From: Enterobacter sp. Cy-643
GTDB taxonomy: Bacteria > Pseudomonadota > Gammaproteobacteria > Enterobacterales > Enterobacteriaceae
Assembly: GCF_011752815.1 (NCBI RefSeq)
Contig: NZ_VWWV01000003.1
Span: forward strand, 372,001 to 436,000
Direction of reading: 5' to 3'
Length of the DNA stretch: 64,000 nt
Part shown: one piece after another, positions 11,529-24,687 of the stretch
Position numbering within the stretch: position 1 is the first letter of the stretch
Layout: each line of letters opens with the position of its first letter
Notes under the pieces: generated by a model
What the model was told of the DNA's origin: nothing
Seen by the model: only the letters and a program-made list of their open reading frames with translations
Database searches by the model: none
Program-made: the position numbers and the translations under genes

Positions 11529-13976
11529 TCAGCTCGCCTGTTTCTTCGCGGCGCGCTTCGCCTTCGTTGCTGCGGCTATTTTACGGGTTTTGTCCGACGG
11601 CGCTTTGGCTTTCTTCGGTTTCTTTCCAGCCTTCTCTTTCTTTGCTTTCGCTCCGTCTTTCTCTTTACGGAAAGCATTGTCCGGCTCGAAGTTTACGCGC
11701 TTGCCTGCCTGACGGCGCTTAGATGGCGCCCCACCCTTTCCGCCTCGCTTCGCTTTGTCTTTTGCCGTTTTACCTTCGCCACGCGGCGCACGCGAGCTTG
11801 AGATCAGCGCGAAGTCGATTTTACGTTCGTCCATGTGTACAGCTTCCACCCGAACCTCAACGCGGTCGCCCAGACGGTAAGTCTGCCCGCCGGATTCGCC
11901 AATCAGGCGTTGGCCGATCTGGTCAAAGCGATAGTAGTCGTTGTCCAGCGTGGAGACGTGAACCAGCCCGTCGATAAACAAATCATCCAGGCGCACGAAG
12001 AAGCCGAAGCCGGTTACGCTGGCAATAATGCCGTTGAATACCTGGCCGACCTGATCCTGCATGAAGTCGCACTTCAGCCAGTCCGCGACGTCGCGAGTCG
12101 CTTCATCGGCGCGGCGTTCGGTCATCGAGCAGTGCTGACCCAGCTGCAGCATCTCTTCCATGCTGTAGTGCCAGCCGCCGGATTCGGTGCTGTTCCCGGT
12201 ATGTCCCTGCTCTTTTGCCAGTAAATATTTAATGGCGCGATGCAGCGACAAGTCAGGATATCGGCGGATTGGCGAAGTAAAGTGCGCGTAGGACTGCAGC
12301 GCCAGGCCGAAGTGCCCGCGGTTTTCCGGATCGTAAATCGCCTGTTTCATCGAGCGCAGCAGCATGGTTTGCAGCATTTCGTGGTCAGGACGATCGGCGA
12401 TAGATTCCAGCAGATCGGCGTAATCACGCGGCTCTGGTTTTTGCCCGCCGGGTAATTCCAGGCCAAGCTCCGCCAGCACCGAACGGAACGCGGTGATCGC
12501 ATCGTTGCTTGGACGATCGTGATCGCGGAACAGGGCTGGCTCGTTGTTCTTCTCAACAAAGCGCGCCGCTGAGATGTTAGCGAGGATCATGCACTCTTCG
12601 ATAAGTTTGTGCGCATCGTTACGCACGGTCTGCTCAACGCGTTCAATGCGGCGCTCAGCGTTAAAGATAAACTTCGCTTCTTCGCTTTCAAACGAGATCC
12701 CGCCGCGCTGGGCACGAGAAACTTCCAGCACTTTGTAGAGGTTATGCAGCTCTTCGATGTGCTTAACCAGCGGTGCGTATTGCTCGCGCAGTTCCTGATC
12801 GCCCTGCAGCATATGCCAGACCTTGGTGTAGGTCAGACGCGCATGAGAGCTCATCACCGCTTCATAGAATTTATAGCCCGTCAGGCGCCCTGCGGCGGAG
12901 ATGGTCATCTCACACACCATGCACAGGCGATCGACCTGCGGGTTCAGGGAGCACAGGCCGTTTGAAAGCACTTCAGGCAGCATCGGAACCACCTGCGACG
13001 GGAAGTAAACCGATGTCCCGCGGTTGCGGGCTTCGTTATCCAGCGCCGTTGGCGGGCGAACGTAATAGCTTACGTCGGCAATCGCGACCCACAGGCGCCA
13101 GCCACCGCCGCGTTTTTTCTCACAGAATACGGCGTCATCAAAGTCACGTGCGTCTTCGCCGTCGATGGTCACCAGCGGCAGTGAGCGCAGGTCAACGCGG
13201 CCAATTTTGGCCTCTTCCGGCACTTCTTCTTTCAGATTTGCGACCTGGGCTTCAACCTCTTTCGGCCAGACGTGCGGGATTTCATGGGTACGTAGCGCCA
13301 TATCAACGGCCATGCCGGTATCCATGTTGTCGCCAAGCACTTCAACAATCTTACCTATCGCTTTGGTACGACGGGTCGGACGCTGGGTCAGCTCGACCAC
13401 CACCACAAAGCCCATGCGGGCGCCCATTAGCGCTTCCGGCGGGATCAGGATATCGAAGCTCAGACGGCTGTCGTCTGGTACCACAAAACCTACGCCTGCG
13501 TCGGTAAAGTAGCGGCCAACAATCAGCCCGGTTCTTGGTTCCAGCACGCGCACAATACGCGCTTCGCGGCGACCTTTACGGTCCGCGCCGAGCGGCTGCG
13601 CCAGCACCAGATCGCCATGCATGCACATTTTCATCTGCTCGGATGAAAGATAGAGATCGTCTTTACTTCCTTCAACGCGCAGGAAACCGAATCCGTCGCG
13701 GTGGCCGATCACTTTACCTTTCAGTAGATCCAGGCGTTCCGGCAGTGCGTAACACTGGCGGCGGGTGAAGACCAGTTGGCCATCACGCTCCATCGCACGG
13801 AGGCGACGGCGCAGGGCTTCAAGCTGTTCTTCGCCGGAGATTTTTAGTTCTTCCGCCAGCTCTTCGCGGCTGGCCGGTTTTTCACGTTTTGAGAGATGGT
13901 CGAGAATAAACTCCCGGCTTGGGATCGGGTTTTCGTATTTTTCGGCTTCTCGTTCCTGGAAAGGATCTTTTGACAT
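11529..13976 (-). CDS. rnr: ribonuclease R
   Basis: An 815-residue 3'-5' exoribonuclease that degrades structured RNA and acts in rRNA quality control and trans-translation. Order of domains: N-terminal winged helix, two cold-shock domains (about 85-230), RNB catalytic domain with the acidic cluster in [13 protein letters not shown]1 domain near 640-725, and a very Lys-rich tail from about 735 on. Length matches E. coli RNase R (813). It follows nsrR by 38 bp and is followed by rlmB. Confidence 0.97.
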   Translation of the reverse strand: MSKDPFQEREAEKYENPIPSREFILDHLSKREKPASREELAEELKISGEEQLEALRRRLRAMERDGQLVFTRRQCYALPERLDLLKGKVIGHRDGFGFLRVEGSKDDLYLSSEQMKMCMHGDLVLAQPLGADRKGRREARIVRVLEPRTGLIVGRYFTDAGVGFVVPDDSRLSFDILIPPEALMGARMGFVVVVELTQRPTRRTKAIGKIVEVLGDNMDTGMAVDMALRTHEIPHVWPKEVEAQVANLKEEVPEEAKIGRVDLRSLPLVTIDGEDARDFDDAVFCEKKRGGGWRLWVAIADVSYYVRPPTALDNEARNRGTSVYFPSQVVPMLPEVLSNGLCSLNPQVDRLCMVCEMTISAAGRLTGYKFYEAVMSSHARLTYTKVWHMLQGDQELREQYAPLVKHIEELHNLYKVLEVSRAQRGGISFESEEAKFIFNAERRIERVEQTVRNDAHKLIEECMILANISAARFVEKNNEPALFRDHDRPSNDAITAFRSVLAELGLELPGGQKPEPRDYADLLESIADRPDHEMLQTMLLRSMKQAIYDPENRGHFGLALQSYAHFTSPIRRYPDLSLHRAIKYLLAKEQGHTGNSTESGGWHYSMEEMLQLGQHCSMTERRADEATRDVADWLKCDFMQDQVGQVFNGIIASVTGFGFFVRLDDLFIDGLVHVSTLDNDYYRFDQIGQRLIGESGGQTYRLGDRVEVRVEAVHMDERKIDFALISSSRAPRGEGKTAKDKAKRGGKGGAPSKRRQAGKRVNFEPDNAFRKEKDGAKAKKEKAGKKPKKAKAPSDKTRKIAAATKAKRAAKKQAS

Positions 13977-14014
13977 TTCGGGTCCTCCGTTGTCATCCGC
14001 AGATGGAATCGTGA

Positions 14015-14440
14015 TTATTCCACCAGCAGTAATTTGTAGAGCGGTTGGTTTTGGTCCACCAGGTCGGCCAGCGTGTGCTTGTCCAGTTCCTGTAGGAAAC
14101 TCTGCACCGCCTCAGCCAAAGCCTGTTTGAGTCGGCAGGCGGGGGGGATATGACAAAACTCACTGCTACAGTTCACCAATGAGAGCGGCTCCAGCTCGCG
14201 CACCACGTCGCCAATGCGGATCGTTTCCGCTGGCTTACCAAGGCGAATGCCGCCATTTTTTCCTCGCACGGCCATGACATAGCCCGCGCGGCTGAGTTGA
14301 TTGATGATTTTCACCATGTGATTACGGGACACGCCGTACACCTCTGTGACTTCAGAGATATTGGTCATTCTCCCTTCGGGAAGAGAAGCCATATAAATCA
14401 AAGCACGTAAACCGTAATCAGTAAAACTCGTTAACTGCAC
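14015..14440 (-). CDS. nsrR: nitric oxide-sensing repressor NsrR
   Basis: A 141-residue Rrf2-family repressor. The cluster-binding cysteines C91, C96 and C102 are all present; NO attacks the Fe-S cluster and relieves repression of hmp, hcp and other genes in E. coli. The N-terminal winged helix includes [15 protein letters not shown]. First gene of nsrR-rnr-rlmB, here as in E. coli. Confidence 0.96.
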   Translation of the reverse strand: MQLTSFTDYGLRALIYMASLPEGRMTNISEVTEVYGVSRNHMVKIINQLSRAGYVMAVRGKNGGIRLGKPAETIRIGDVVRELEPLSLVNCSSEFCHIPPACRLKQALAEAVQSFLQELDKHTLADLVDQNQPLYKLLLVE

Positions 14441-14588
14441 ATCAACCTCATGGGTGGGAGGGGAAACGCTTTGCGTAAGACAAGTTGTACCTTAAAGCAG
14501 ATACATATTGATGATAAACCAGCCATATGGTTGCCAGCTAATTTATTTGATTGGAATGATGTATAAAGCGGCGGGAAGAAAGCAATAC

Positions 14589-14608
14589 GGGGTGTGAAAC
14601 CACACCCC
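14589..14608 (-). terminator. hairpin downstream of purA
   Basis: GGGGTGTG / CACACCCC 8-bp perfect stem with a 4-nt loop, 10 bp after the purA stop. On the minus strand it is followed by GTATTGCTTTCTT, so the U-tract is weak. Confidence 0.5.
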
Positions 14609-14617
14609 GCGACATCA

Positions 14618-15919
<1,302 letters not shown>

Positions 15920-15922
15920 TCA

Positions 15923-15938
15923 AAATCACCGTTTGCTT
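15923..15938 (-). promoter_or_regulatory. candidate PurR box upstream of purA
   Basis: On the minus strand AAGCAAACGGTGATTT, 7 bp before the purA start, shares the GCAAACG core of the PurR consensus. E. coli purA is known to be repressed by PurR. The right half is degenerate. Confidence 0.45.
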
Positions 15939-16018
15939 AAAAATGGATTCTACCATCGGTTTCTCAGATGAACAGCCCTTTTAGTATACAAAATCAGTTT
16001 CTGCCGGATAAATTTCAC

Positions 16019-16216
16019 TCAGCTACTGGCGCGACTCAACATGTAGTATATAACGATGCCAGCAACCACAAGACCACCGCCAAAACGGCGCAATAGCGTG
16101 TCCGGTAATTGCGCCATAGCCAGAATCATTCGCCGCCAGATGCGCGGATAAAGCATCGGTCCCAGGCCTTCGAGTACCAAAACCAGCGCTAGCGCCAGCC
16201 AGATTGTTGAATTCAT
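16019..16216 (-). CDS. yjeT: YjeT, DUF2065 small membrane protein
   Basis: A 65-residue protein with two predicted membrane helices (about 4-22 and 47-62) around a basic loop; function unknown in any organism I know. ATG 16216 gives the same start (MNSTIWLAL) and length as E. coli YjeT. The gene sits just downstream of the hflC terminator hairpin and upstream of purA. Confidence 0.92.
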   Translation of the reverse strand: MNSTIWLALALVLVLEGLGPMLYPRIWRRMILAMAQLPDTLLRRFGGGLVVAGIVIYYMLSRASS

Positions 16217-16234
16217 AATCATCCTTTACCGGCA

Positions 16235-16262
16235 TAAAAAAAGAGCCGGTAAACCGGCTCTT
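16235..16262 (-). terminator. intrinsic terminator between hflC and yjeT
   Basis: AAGAGCCGGTTTACCGGCTC hairpin followed by a run of T residues on the minus strand, 16 bp after the hflC stop. It probably ends the hflKC transcripts, with yjeT read only by leak-through or its own promoter. Confidence 0.8.
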
Positions 16263-16278
16263 AGACATTACTCAGCAA

Positions 16279-17283
16279 TTAGCGTGAACTATTTGCTGGC
16301 GTTTTCATGTAGCGGAAGAAGTCGCTGTCCGGGCTCAGTACCATGATGTCCTGATTAGACTGGAAGCTGGCTTCATAAGCACGCAGGCTACGGATAAAGG
16401 CGTAGAAGTCAGGATCCTGGCTAAACGCATCAGCAAACAGCTTCGCGGCTTCAGCATCACCTTCACCACGAGAGATACGTCCTTCACGCTCGGCTTCTGC
16501 CAGCGTACGGGTCACTTCGTAGTCTGCGGTTGCACGCAGCTTCTCAGCTTCTTCCTGACCCTGTGAACGGTGACGACGGGCAACCGCTTCACGCTCTGCG
16601 CGCATACGGTTGTAAATCGCCTCGGACACTTCAGCAGGCAGGTTAATCTGCTTAATACGGACGTCCACAACTTCAATACCCAACGCCGCCATACTGTTCG
16701 GGTTAACCACCGGCACTTTACCGTTGGTCTCTTCAGTAATACGCGCCGCTGCGGAAGCAATGGCATCGTCAGCTGCAGGCGTTGCGACTTCATCATCGGT
16801 GCCCGCAGAACCGGAGTTCAGGGCGTCACGAACGTCCAAGGTCAGGCGACCACGTGAATCGGTCACGATGTCTTTCACATCCAGACGACCAATTTCAGAA
16901 CGCAGACGGTCACTGAACTTACGCTTCAGCAGGACTTCTGCCTGAGAAACATCGCCGCCGCCCGTTGCCAGGTAGTAGCGGCTGAAGTCGCTGATACGCC
17001 ACTTGATGTAGGAGTCAACGATCAGGTCTTTCTTCTCTTTGGTTACAAAGCGATCGGCCTGGTTGTCCATCGTCTGGATACGCGCATCCAGGGTTTTCAC
17101 GGTTTCAATGAACGGGATCTTGAAGTGCAGACCTGGTTCATACACGACCGGTTTGTTTTCATCATCACGCAGGACTTTGCCGAAGCGTAATGTAATGCCG
17201 CGCTCGCCCTCATGCACCACGAAAAGCGAGGTGTAGATCACGACCAGCACGATGATAATTACTGCCACAAAAGACTTACGCAT
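16279..17283 (-). CDS. hflC: HflC, FtsH-modulating SPFH protein
   Basis: A 334-residue inner-membrane protein with one N-terminal transmembrane helix (about 4-21) and a periplasmic SPFH/band-7 domain. With HflK it forms the cage that surrounds FtsH and tunes degradation of membrane proteins and lambda CII. Length equals that of E. coli HflC. It starts 2 bp after the hflK stop, so the two are coupled. Confidence 0.96.
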   Translation of the reverse strand: MRKSFVAVIIIVLVVIYTSLFVVHEGERGITLRFGKVLRDDENKPVVYEPGLHFKIPFIETVKTLDARIQTMDNQADRFVTKEKKDLIVDSYIKWRISDFSRYYLATGGGDVSQAEVLLKRKFSDRLRSEIGRLDVKDIVTDSRGRLTLDVRDALNSGSAGTDDEVATPAADDAIASAAARITEETNGKVPVVNPNSMAALGIEVVDVRIKQINLPAEVSEAIYNRMRAEREAVARRHRSQGQEEAEKLRATADYEVTRTLAEAEREGRISRGEGDAEAAKLFADAFSQDPDFYAFIRSLRAYEASFQSNQDIMVLSPDSDFFRYMKTPANSSR

Positions 17284-17285
17284 CG

Positions 17286-18545
17286 TTATTCACTCCCTAC
17301 GCGCTGGGTATCGTTGCGCAGTGCGTTGGCACGACGCTGATCCATGATATCGCCACTCGAGGAGGACGAAGAGGTGCTGGCACTGCTGCTTGGGCTGGAC
17401 GCTGGCGGCAGACGCAGCAGATTGTTTGCTGCGCTGTTATCACTCTTTGCGGCCGGCTGCTGAGCGCCGCCCTTCAACATCTGATCCAACGGTAGCACCA
17501 TCAGGTTGCCACCTTTATCGTTAACCAGCACTTTACGGGTGTGGCTAAGGACTTTTTCCATGGTTTCGATATACAGACGCTCGCGAGTAATCTGCGGTGC
17601 GGCTTTATATTCTGGCAGCATCTTCGCGAAGCGAGCCACTTCACCCTGCGCTTCCAGAACAGTTTGTGCTTTATAAGCACGCGCTTCTTCCAGAATACGC
17701 TGAGCCTGGCCGTTTGCACGCGGCTGTACTTCGTTGCTGTAAGCTTCTGCCTCACGAATGTACTGCTGTTCGTTCTCACGAGCGGCAATCGCATCATCAA
17801 AGGCGGCCTTAACTTCTTCTGGCGGACGTGCCGTCTGGAAGTTTACGTCCAGCAGCGTGATACCCATGTTGTAAGGCTTGATGGTTTCTTCAAGCTCACG
17901 CTGGGTATCGCTACGAATTACGGTACGTCCCTCGGTAAGAATCTTATCCATGGTGTATTTACCGATAACGCCCCGCAGCGCGCTGTCGGTGGCCTGACGC
18001 AGGCTGTCATCCGCACTGGTCACGCTGAACAGATAGCGCTGTGGATCGGTCACGCGGTACTGCACGTTCATCTCAACGCGTACGACGTTTTCGTCAGAAG
18101 TCAGCATCACGCCGGATGCCGCAAGTTCGCGTACCGACTCAACGTTCACTGCCTGAACGCTGTCGATAAACGTCGGTTTCCAGTTCAGACCCGGCTCAAC
18201 CAGATGACTGAATTTACCAAAGCGGGTAACAACACCGCGTTCGGCTTCTTTAATGGTATAGAACCCGGTTGCGGCCCAGATAATGACCGCGGCTGCAGCC
18301 ACAATACCGATCACGCGACCGCCAATAGGATTGCCCGGCCCCTGCGATGCATTACCACCGCCGCTGCCGCCGCTTTTCCCACCGCCAAGGCCGCCAAGCT
18401 TTTTGCTCAGCTTGCGGAAGATATCATCCAGATCAGGTGGCCCCTGATCGCGCCCTCCTTTATTACCCCCAGAGTCGCCGCCAGGCTTGCTGCTTCCCCA
18501 CGGGTCGCGGTCCTGTCCGTTATTACCGGGCTGATTCCACGCCAT
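17286..18545 (-). CDS. hflK: HflK, FtsH-modulating SPFH protein
   Basis: A 419-residue partner of HflC. The N-terminal cytoplasmic part is Gly-rich, then comes one membrane helix near residues 80-98, the SPFH domain, and a Ser-rich C-terminus. ATG 18545 yields the family start MAWNQPGNNG; longer in-frame reading into the upstream ERIC repeat has no support. An ERIC element separates it from hflX. Confidence 0.96.
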   Translation of the reverse strand: MAWNQPGNNGQDRDPWGSSKPGGDSGGNKGGRDQGPPDLDDIFRKLSKKLGGLGGGKSGGSGGGNASQGPGNPIGGRVIGIVAAAAVIIWAATGFYTIKEAERGVVTRFGKFSHLVEPGLNWKPTFIDSVQAVNVESVRELAASGVMLTSDENVVRVEMNVQYRVTDPQRYLFSVTSADDSLRQATDSALRGVIGKYTMDKILTEGRTVIRSDTQRELEETIKPYNMGITLLDVNFQTARPPEEVKAAFDDAIAARENEQQYIREAEAYSNEVQPRANGQAQRILEEARAYKAQTVLEAQGEVARFAKMLPEYKAAPQITRERLYIETMEKVLSHTRKVLVNDKGGNLMVLPLDQMLKGGAQQPAAKSDNSAANNLLRLPPASSPSSSASTSSSSSSGDIMDQRRANALRNDTQRVGSE

Positions 18546-18608
18546 GTTTATGCTCCATATTTGTTGTGCGGTGATATCCCCCGAGGGGGAAATAGTCTTC
18601 AGGACATT

Positions 18609-18736
18609 TATAACCTTCATACTTCAAGCCGCAGGTGCGTTGGCTGCGCCCGCTCACCCCAGTCACATAGTTAGGCTACGCTCCTGGGAACTCTCGGCCT
18701 TGTCGCCTGCCTGCAACTCGAATTATTTAGGGTATA
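18609..18736. repeat. ERIC element between hflX and hflK
   Basis: About 128 bp bounded by TATAACCTTCATACTTCAAG and the complementary-type end AATTATTTAGGGTATA. The core CGCTCACCCCAGTCAC is the conserved part of enterobacterial repetitive intergenic consensus elements. It lies inside the hfq-hflX-hflK-hflC transcription unit, so it is probably transcribed and folds in the mRNA. Confidence 0.9.
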
Positions 18737-18755
18737 TGAACCAGTCTGATGACAT

Positions 18756-20036
18756 CTAAACGATGTAATCTGCGAGTGCCGGTTCTTGTTTACAGAGGCG
18801 ACGCCAGTCCACGATAGGCAAACGGACTTCTAAGCCCACGCAGCCGTCATCCTCTGTCCACTCTTTTTCTATTGCCTGAAGCTGATAAAAACGGCTCCGC
18901 AAACGCCCTGCCTGAGGGGGTAAACGCAGCGTATGCTGCGCAATTTCACCAGACAAACGCTCCGTCAGAGCCTGGAAAAGCAGTGGGACACCGGCACCGG
19001 TCTGTGCGGACAGCCAGACGCGGATCGGCACATTCTCGTCGTTCCTGTCGATACGCGGCTCAAACGCATCCAGCGCATCGATTTTATTCATGACCAACAG
19101 CGCAGGGATTTCATTCGCCTCAATCTCTTCCAGTACGGTATCGACTGCTGCAATGTTTTCCTGCATCCGGAAGTCGGCCGCGTCAATCACGTGTAACAAC
19201 AGCGTGGCCTGACGTGTCTCCTGCAAAGTGGCCTTAAACGCCGCTACCAGATCGTGAGGCAGGTGACGAATAAAACCGACAGTATCTGCCAGCACAGTTT
19301 CTCCCACATCGGCGACGTCAATACGGCGCAGTGTAGGATCGAGTGTGGCAAATAACTGATCCGCGGCATAAACATCGGCCGCGGTAATTCTATTAAATAG
19401 CGTGGATTTACCGGCGTTGGTGTAGCCCACCAATGAAATCGTCGGCACATCTGCTTTATTACGTGAACGACGTCCCTGCTCGCGCTGTTTTTCTACACGT
19501 TCTAAACGCGAAAGGATCAGCATAATACGATTGCGCAGCAGACGACGATCCGTCTCGAGCTGGGTTTCCCCTGGACCGCGTAAACCGATCCCGCCTTTCT
19601 GGCGCTCAAGGTGGGTCCAGCCTCTTACCAGGCGCGTGGCCAAATGGCGAAGCTGAGCCAGCTCAACCTGCAATTTACCCTCATGAGTACGTGCACGTTG
19701 GGCAAAGATATCTAAAATTAACCCGGTGCGGTCGATAACACGGCACTGGCACAGGGCTTCCAGGTTGCGTTCCTGGGCGGGAGATAACGCATGATCAAAC
19801 AGCACAACCGACGCCCCAGTGGCCTTAACGGCCTCGGCAATCTCAACGGCTTTGCCTTCACCAACGAAATACTTTGGGTGCGGGGACTTGCGGCTACCGG
19901 TTACCACCTGCAGTGCTTCGACACCGGCTGAAGAGACCAGGGATTCAAACTCCGCCAGGTCTTCCATGTCTTTGTCTTGCGAAAAATAGATGTGAACCAG
20001 CACCGCCTGCTCACCGGCATCATAACGGTCAAACAA
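18756..20036 (-). CDS. hflX: ribosome-rescue GTPase HflX
   Basis: A 426-residue GTPase that binds the 50S subunit and splits stalled or heat-damaged 70S ribosomes. The N-terminal domain (about 1-110) and a helical hairpin rich in R/E/Q (about 155-195) precede the G domain, whose P loop is GYTNAGKST (204-212) and G4 is MNKID. The length equals that of E. coli HflX. Downstream of hfq and upstream of hflKC. Confidence 0.97.
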   Translation of the reverse strand: MFDRYDAGEQAVLVHIYFSQDKDMEDLAEFESLVSSAGVEALQVVTGSRKSPHPKYFVGEGKAVEIAEAVKATGASVVLFDHALSPAQERNLEALCQCRVIDRTGLILDIFAQRARTHEGKLQVELAQLRHLATRLVRGWTHLERQKGGIGLRGPGETQLETDRRLLRNRIMLILSRLERVEKQREQGRRSRNKADVPTISLVGYTNAGKSTLFNRITAADVYAADQLFATLDPTLRRIDVADVGETVLADTVGFIRHLPHDLVAAFKATLQETRQATLLLHVIDAADFRMQENIAAVDTVLEEIEANEIPALLVMNKIDALDAFEPRIDRNDENVPIRVWLSAQTGAGVPLLFQALTERLSGEIAQHTLRLPPQAGRLRSRFYQLQAIEKEWTEDDGCVGLEVRLPIVDWRRLCKQEPALADYIV

Positions 20037-20050
20037 GCGTATAACCTCTC

Positions 20051-20084
20051 AAAAAGACCAGCGGGGAACGCAGCTGAACTGGTC
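20051..20084 (-). terminator. terminator after hfq
   Basis: On the minus strand GACCAG and CTGGTC arms (17-nt loop able to form further pairs) are followed by TTTTTG. It lies between hfq and hflX and probably gives partial termination, since hflX needs read-through from upstream promoters. Confidence 0.6.
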
Positions 20085-20111
20085 CCCCGACCGGGAAAAC
20101 AGCAAGCAACC

Positions 20112-20435
<324 letters not shown>

Positions 20436-20524
20436 TTATATGTTTGTTGTTTGTCACTCAAGAGCGATTAGCTCTGAAAAACTGCGTAAAAATTTGCGCA
20501 CGCTGACGATTCAATTGTACACAT

Positions 20525-21469
20525 TCACCCATGCTTCGCACTAACAACCTGTAGCACTTCGCTGTATGCCTGCTCAGGTTTTTCACTGTCTAACCAGTGA
20601 ACACCTTCCCAACCACGCAGCCAGGTCATCTGGCGCTTAGCCAACTGACGCGTCGCGCAAATACCTCGATAAACCATCTCATCGTATGACGTTTCACCGG
20701 ACAAATAAGACCACATCTGGCGGTAGCCAACACAACGGATGGAAGGCATCTCCGTATGCAAATCTCCGCGAGCAAAAAGCGCCCGCACTTCTGCTTCAAA
20801 ACCTGAAGCCAACATCTGATGAAAACGCTGCTCAATTCGCTGATGGAGCAGTTCACGGCTCGCCGGGGCGATGGCGAACTGATGCACCTGATACGGCAGA
20901 GCTTCTCCTGACGTTTGCGTCAGTTCCGTTAAAGTTTTACCCGAAATGAAAAAAACTTCCAGTGCCCGGGAAAGCCTTTGCGGATCATTTGGATGAATCC
21001 GGGCAGCGGCAACCGGATCGATTTCCTCCAGTTGACGATGCAGCGCATTCCATCCTTGCTCTGCCGCCTGTTGCTCTATTCTTGCCCTGACATCCGGGTC
21101 CGCCGACGGTAATGGCGAAAGCCCTTCCAGCAGCGCTTTAAAATAGAGCATGGTCCCACCGACCAGCAGCGGAATACGCCCGGCGGCGGTAATTTCAGCC
21201 ATCTCGGCCAGTGCATCGCGGCGAAAATCTGCCGCAGAGTACGCCTGAGCCGGATCAAGCAGGTCCAGTAACCGGTGAGGCGCCTGGGCTTGCTCTTGTT
21301 CCGTTGGCTTAGCGGTACCCACATCCATTCCACGATAGATGAGGGCCGAATCTACGCTTATCAACTCTACCGGCAAAGTTTTACGCAAATTAATAGCAAG
21401 TGCCGTCTTGCCTGAGGCCGTTGGCCCCATTAAAAAAATCGCCTGTGGCCTTTTTTTATCTTCAGTCAT
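20525..21469 (-). CDS. miaA: tRNA dimethylallyltransferase MiaA
   Basis: A 314-residue enzyme that adds the dimethylallyl group to A37 of tRNAs reading UNN codons. The P loop GPTASGKT lies at 15-22, followed by the substrate-binding [18 protein letters not shown]. Length is close to E. coli (316). Its start overlaps the 3' end of mutL by 8 bp, so translation is likely coupled. Confidence 0.97.
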   Translation of the reverse strand: MTEDKKRPQAIFLMGPTASGKTALAINLRKTLPVELISVDSALIYRGMDVGTAKPTEQEQAQAPHRLLDLLDPAQAYSAADFRRDALAEMAEITAAGRIPLLVGGTMLYFKALLEGLSPLPSADPDVRARIEQQAAEQGWNALHRQLEEIDPVAAARIHPNDPQRLSRALEVFFISGKTLTELTQTSGEALPYQVHQFAIAPASRELLHQRIEQRFHQMLASGFEAEVRALFARGDLHTEMPSIRCVGYRQMWSYLSGETSYDEMVYRGICATRQLAKRQMTWLRGWEGVHWLDSEKPEQAYSEVLQVVSAKHG

Positions 21470-23333
21470 CTTTCAGGGCGTTCATCGCCGATTGTAAATC
21501 AACAGGTTGCAGTAAACCGCTGGGGGGTAATTTCACCAACTGCGGGCAAAGACGTTCAACGTCTGCCAGCAGGGTAATCGCCTGAGCCTGACTCCACTGT
21601 TCGTGATCGCTTGCCAAATGACGAGCAATCCACAAAGCCAGCTGGCCCGCCGAAACGTCCGCCTGTTGCGCCAGGTATCCTGGCAGTTCGTGAATCAAGA
21701 TTTGTAAATTTTGTTTCCGTAAAGGTAAAGGTACCGTGCGAATTGTTATCTGTCGGGCATCGGTATCAAACTCAATGCCCATTTCTTTCAAAAGCGCCTG
21801 ATATTTAACCAATACGTCATGTTCTTCGCGACTGACTTTCAGCCGCAGCGGAATCAGCAGCGGCTGAGCACGCAGACCTTCACTCCCCGGCGCCAGCTGA
21901 GCCTGTTTTAGCCACCGTTCGGCCACCACCAACGAAAGCAGCGAAAGTTTGCCCTGTCGCTCCAGTAAAGCTTTATCCGGTGGTAAGACCGTTAACACCC
22001 GGCCAAAACTTTGCGAGTGCCCCTCTAACACCGCCGGCTCTTCTGCGCGAACGGCAGCTTTTGGCTCGACGTCAGGCGTCTCAAGCAACTGATGATAAAG
22101 GGTACCCTGCTGCTTTTGATAACCTGGCGCAGCGTGTGGCCAAAGCGGCGTGCCTCCGGCGGAACGGCCACCGCTGCCAGATGCTGGCGAAGCCTGCCGT
22201 GGCGCAGCCTCACGAGGTTCACGCGCGACAGCTGGCGTGGCAAACTGATTGCGCCCGGCGGCAACACGGTTCTCCGGCTGCCAGCGCTCAACGGGCGTTT
22301 CCGCCGTTTCTTCCAGCGCCAAGGCGTTCTCACCCTGCTGCTGAAGTACGCTGATCACACCCTGGTAGATAAAGTCATGCACCAGCCGTGACTGATGGAA
22401 ACGCACCTCATGCTTCGCAGGGTGAACGTTAACGTCCACCTGATGCGGGTCGATCTCCAGATACAGCACAAAGGCAGGCTGCTGATCCACGCCCAGTTTG
22501 TCTTCACAGGCCTGGCGAATCGCATGGTTAATTAAGCGGTCGCGCATCATGCGCCCGTTAACATAACAATATTGGATCTCCGCCAGGGCCGAAGTGGTTG
22601 CAGAAGGCTCAGCAACCCAGCCCCGTAGCGTCAAATCACCGTGCTGCCATTCAATGGCCAGCGCCTTCTCAAGAAATGGCGTACCGCAAATTGCTCCCAA
22701 ACGGCGCTCACGCGGAGCACCATCCTGGACTGCACGATACTGACGAATCATTTTGCCGTTATGATTAAGCGTGATAGAAACGTCGAAGCGCGCCAGCGCA
22801 ATGCGGCGCACCACTTCATCAATATGATTAAATTCGGTTTTTTCGGTGCGCATGAACTTACGACGCGCAGGTGTGTTGTAAAACAGATCGAGCACTTCAA
22901 GCGTCGTCCCGACGGGATGTGCGGCGGGTTTGACCGTCACGGCCTGGTCACGACCTTCGGCATAAGCCTGCCAGGCTTCGTTTTGCTCTACCGTGCGCGA
23001 CGTCAAGGTCAGGCGGGAGACTGAACTGATACTTGCCAGCGCTTCGCCGCGAAACCCGAGACTTATAATGGCCTCCAAATCGTCGAGAGAAGCAATTTTA
23101 CTGGTGGCATGACGAGCCAGCGCCAGTGCCAGCTCTTCCTGCTTGATACCGCAGCCGTTGTCCCGAATACGAATGAGCTTCGCGCCAGCACGCTCAATGT
23201 CGATATCTATGCGCGTGGCCCCGGCATCAAGGCTGTTCTCAACCAGCTCCTTCACTACCGACGCAGGGCGCTCTACCACCTCGCCAGCGGCGATCTGGTT
23301 CGCAAGCTGCGGCGGCAGAACCTGAATCGGCAT
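21462..23333 (-). CDS. mutL: DNA mismatch repair protein MutL
   Basis: A 623-residue GHKL ATPase that links MutS to MutH and UvrD. The N-terminal ATPase motifs [16 protein letters not shown] and GFRGEAL are intact; a Pro/Gly/Ser-rich linker spans about 335-430, and the C-terminal dimerisation domain follows. No DQHA(X)2E(X)4E endonuclease motif is seen, as expected where MutH is present. Flanked by amiB and miaA. Confidence 0.97.
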   Translation of the reverse strand: MPIQVLPPQLANQIAAGEVVERPASVVKELVENSLDAGATRIDIDIERAGAKLIRIRDNGCGIKQEELALALARHATSKIASLDDLEAIISLGFRGEALASISSVSRLTLTSRTVEQNEAWQAYAEGRDQAVTVKPAAHPVGTTLEVLDLFYNTPARRKFMRTEKTEFNHIDEVVRRIALARFDVSITLNHNGKMIRQYRAVQDGAPRERRLGAICGTPFLEKALAIEWQHGDLTLRGWVAEPSATTSALAEIQYCYVNGRMMRDRLINHAIRQACEDKLGVDQQPAFVLYLEIDPHQVDVNVHPAKHEVRFHQSRLVHDFIYQGVISVLQQQGENALALEETAETPVERWQPENRVAAGRNQFATPAVAREPREAAPRQASPASGSGGRSAGGTPLWPHAAPGYQKQQGTLYHQLLETPDVEPKAAVRAEEPAVLEGHSQSFGRVLTVLPPDKALLERQGKLSLLSLVVAERWLKQAQLAPGSEGLRAQPLLIPLRLKVSREEHDVLVKYQALLKEMGIEFDTDARQITIRTVPLPLRKQNLQILIHELPGYLAQQADVSAGQLALWIARHLASDHEQWSQAQAITLLADVERLCPQLVKLPPSGLLQPVDLQSAMNALKDD

Positions 23334-23342
23334 GTTTTCTCC

Positions 23343-24674
23343 TTAGTTGGTCACCGCGACCTGCTGCGGCGAACCCAGTTGGCTACGGGCTGTTTGCTCA
23401 TCCGACGGAGCAGACTGCAGGGGATGCTCGCGGAAATAGTTACGCAGCCCTTCATAAATGGCCTGAGCTATTTGCTGCTGGTAAGTGTCGCTGCCAAGCA
23501 AACGCTCTTCAGAGCTGTTGCTGATGAAGCCCGTTTCAACCAGAAGTGAAGGAATATCCGGTGAACGCAGCACGCCCAGGCTCGCATGTTCCGGGCGGCG
23601 CTTATGCAAAGAGCCTACGCGCTGCAGCTGAGCCAGTACTTTGGTTGCCACATCATACCCGACGCGCTGCGAATGACCGAACTGCAAATCCAGCACCGCC
23701 TGGCTTAGGTAGGGGTCGGCCTGGCTATTTGCCAGCACATCCCCCGCGCCGCCAAGCAGCTCAGATTGCTTCTCGTGCTGCTCCAGCCAGCCCGCCATTT
23801 CGCTGTTGGCACGGCGGTTAGAAAGCACCCAGACGGATGCGCCAGTGGCATCGCGATTCGGCGCGGCATCCGCATGAATGGACACCAGCAGGTTTGCATT
23901 CTGCTTACGCGCTACGTCTGAGCGCCCCATTACCGAGATAAAATAATCCCCATCGCGAGTCAGCACGCCACGGAACATCGGGTCATCGTTCAACAGAGCT
24001 TTCAGCTTCCGCGCAATAGAAATAGTGACGTTCTTTTCCTGAGTTCCACCGGGACCAATCGCACCGGGATCCTGACCGCCGTGACCGGCATCAATGGCGA
24101 CTACAACGGTATCAGACGGGCCGCTGGTTTTCGCGCGAGCCGCCGGGCGAGTCACGGTATTAGAACCTATCACGCCGGTAACCTGCTGAGGCTTAAAGGG
24201 ATTACGAGCCGGATCCGGAGCCTGAACGGGGGCAACAGGCTCAACGCGCTTAGCCACAACCGGAGGCGGCGGTGGCGGCGGAGGTGCATCAGCGTTAATC
24301 GTAAAGATAACGGTATAGTTGGCACCGTTTTGCTGTTTCACGGCGCGAGTTTTGCCAGGCTGGGTTAAATCGACGACCAGGCGCAAAGATTGAGCGTCTT
24401 TTGGCTGCCCGGCGCTGATACTTTTCACCAGATTACTGCCGCTAAACTGCAAAGGAAGCCCGCGAATCACGCCGGTTTGTTTGATATCCAGCGCAACGCT
24501 TCGCTTATTATCCTGTGAAAAAGTGTATTCCGGATCGCCCATAAAACTAAAAGTGATACGTGCCTGATTTTCACCGTTAGAAACCTGAATATCAGACAAC
24601 GCCGCCGCCCCCGCTGGTGCAGAGCACAACAGCAGGAATCCAGCCATCAACCAACCTTTCACGCGATAGATCAT
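23343..24674 (-). CDS. amiB: N-acetylmuramoyl-L-alanine amidase AmiB
   Basis: A 443-residue periplasmic amidase that splits septal peptidoglycan in daughter-cell separation, activated by EnvC. Signal peptide about 1-24, AMIN domain about 26-125, a run of eight prolines at 131-138, and the amidase_3 domain from about 188. Zinc ligands include H198 in [10 protein letters not shown] and E213. Length matches E. coli (445). It lies in the tsaE-amiB-mutL order. Confidence 0.96.
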   Translation of the reverse strand: MIYRVKGWLMAGFLLLCSAPAGAAALSDIQVSNGENQARITFSFMGDPEYTFSQDNKRSVALDIKQTGVIRGLPLQFSGSNLVKSISAGQPKDAQSLRLVVDLTQPGKTRAVKQQNGANYTVIFTINADAPPPPPPPPVVAKRVEPVAPVQAPDPARNPFKPQQVTGVIGSNTVTRPAARAKTSGPSDTVVVAIDAGHGGQDPGAIGPGGTQEKNVTISIARKLKALLNDDPMFRGVLTRDGDYFISVMGRSDVARKQNANLLVSIHADAAPNRDATGASVWVLSNRRANSEMAGWLEQHEKQSELLGGAGDVLANSQADPYLSQAVLDLQFGHSQRVGYDVATKVLAQLQRVGSLHKRRPEHASLGVLRSPDIPSLLVETGFISNSSEERLLGSDTYQQQIAQAIYEGLRNYFREHPLQSAPSDEQTARSQLGSPQQVAVTN

Positions 24675-24687
24675 CCCGTCATCCTTG

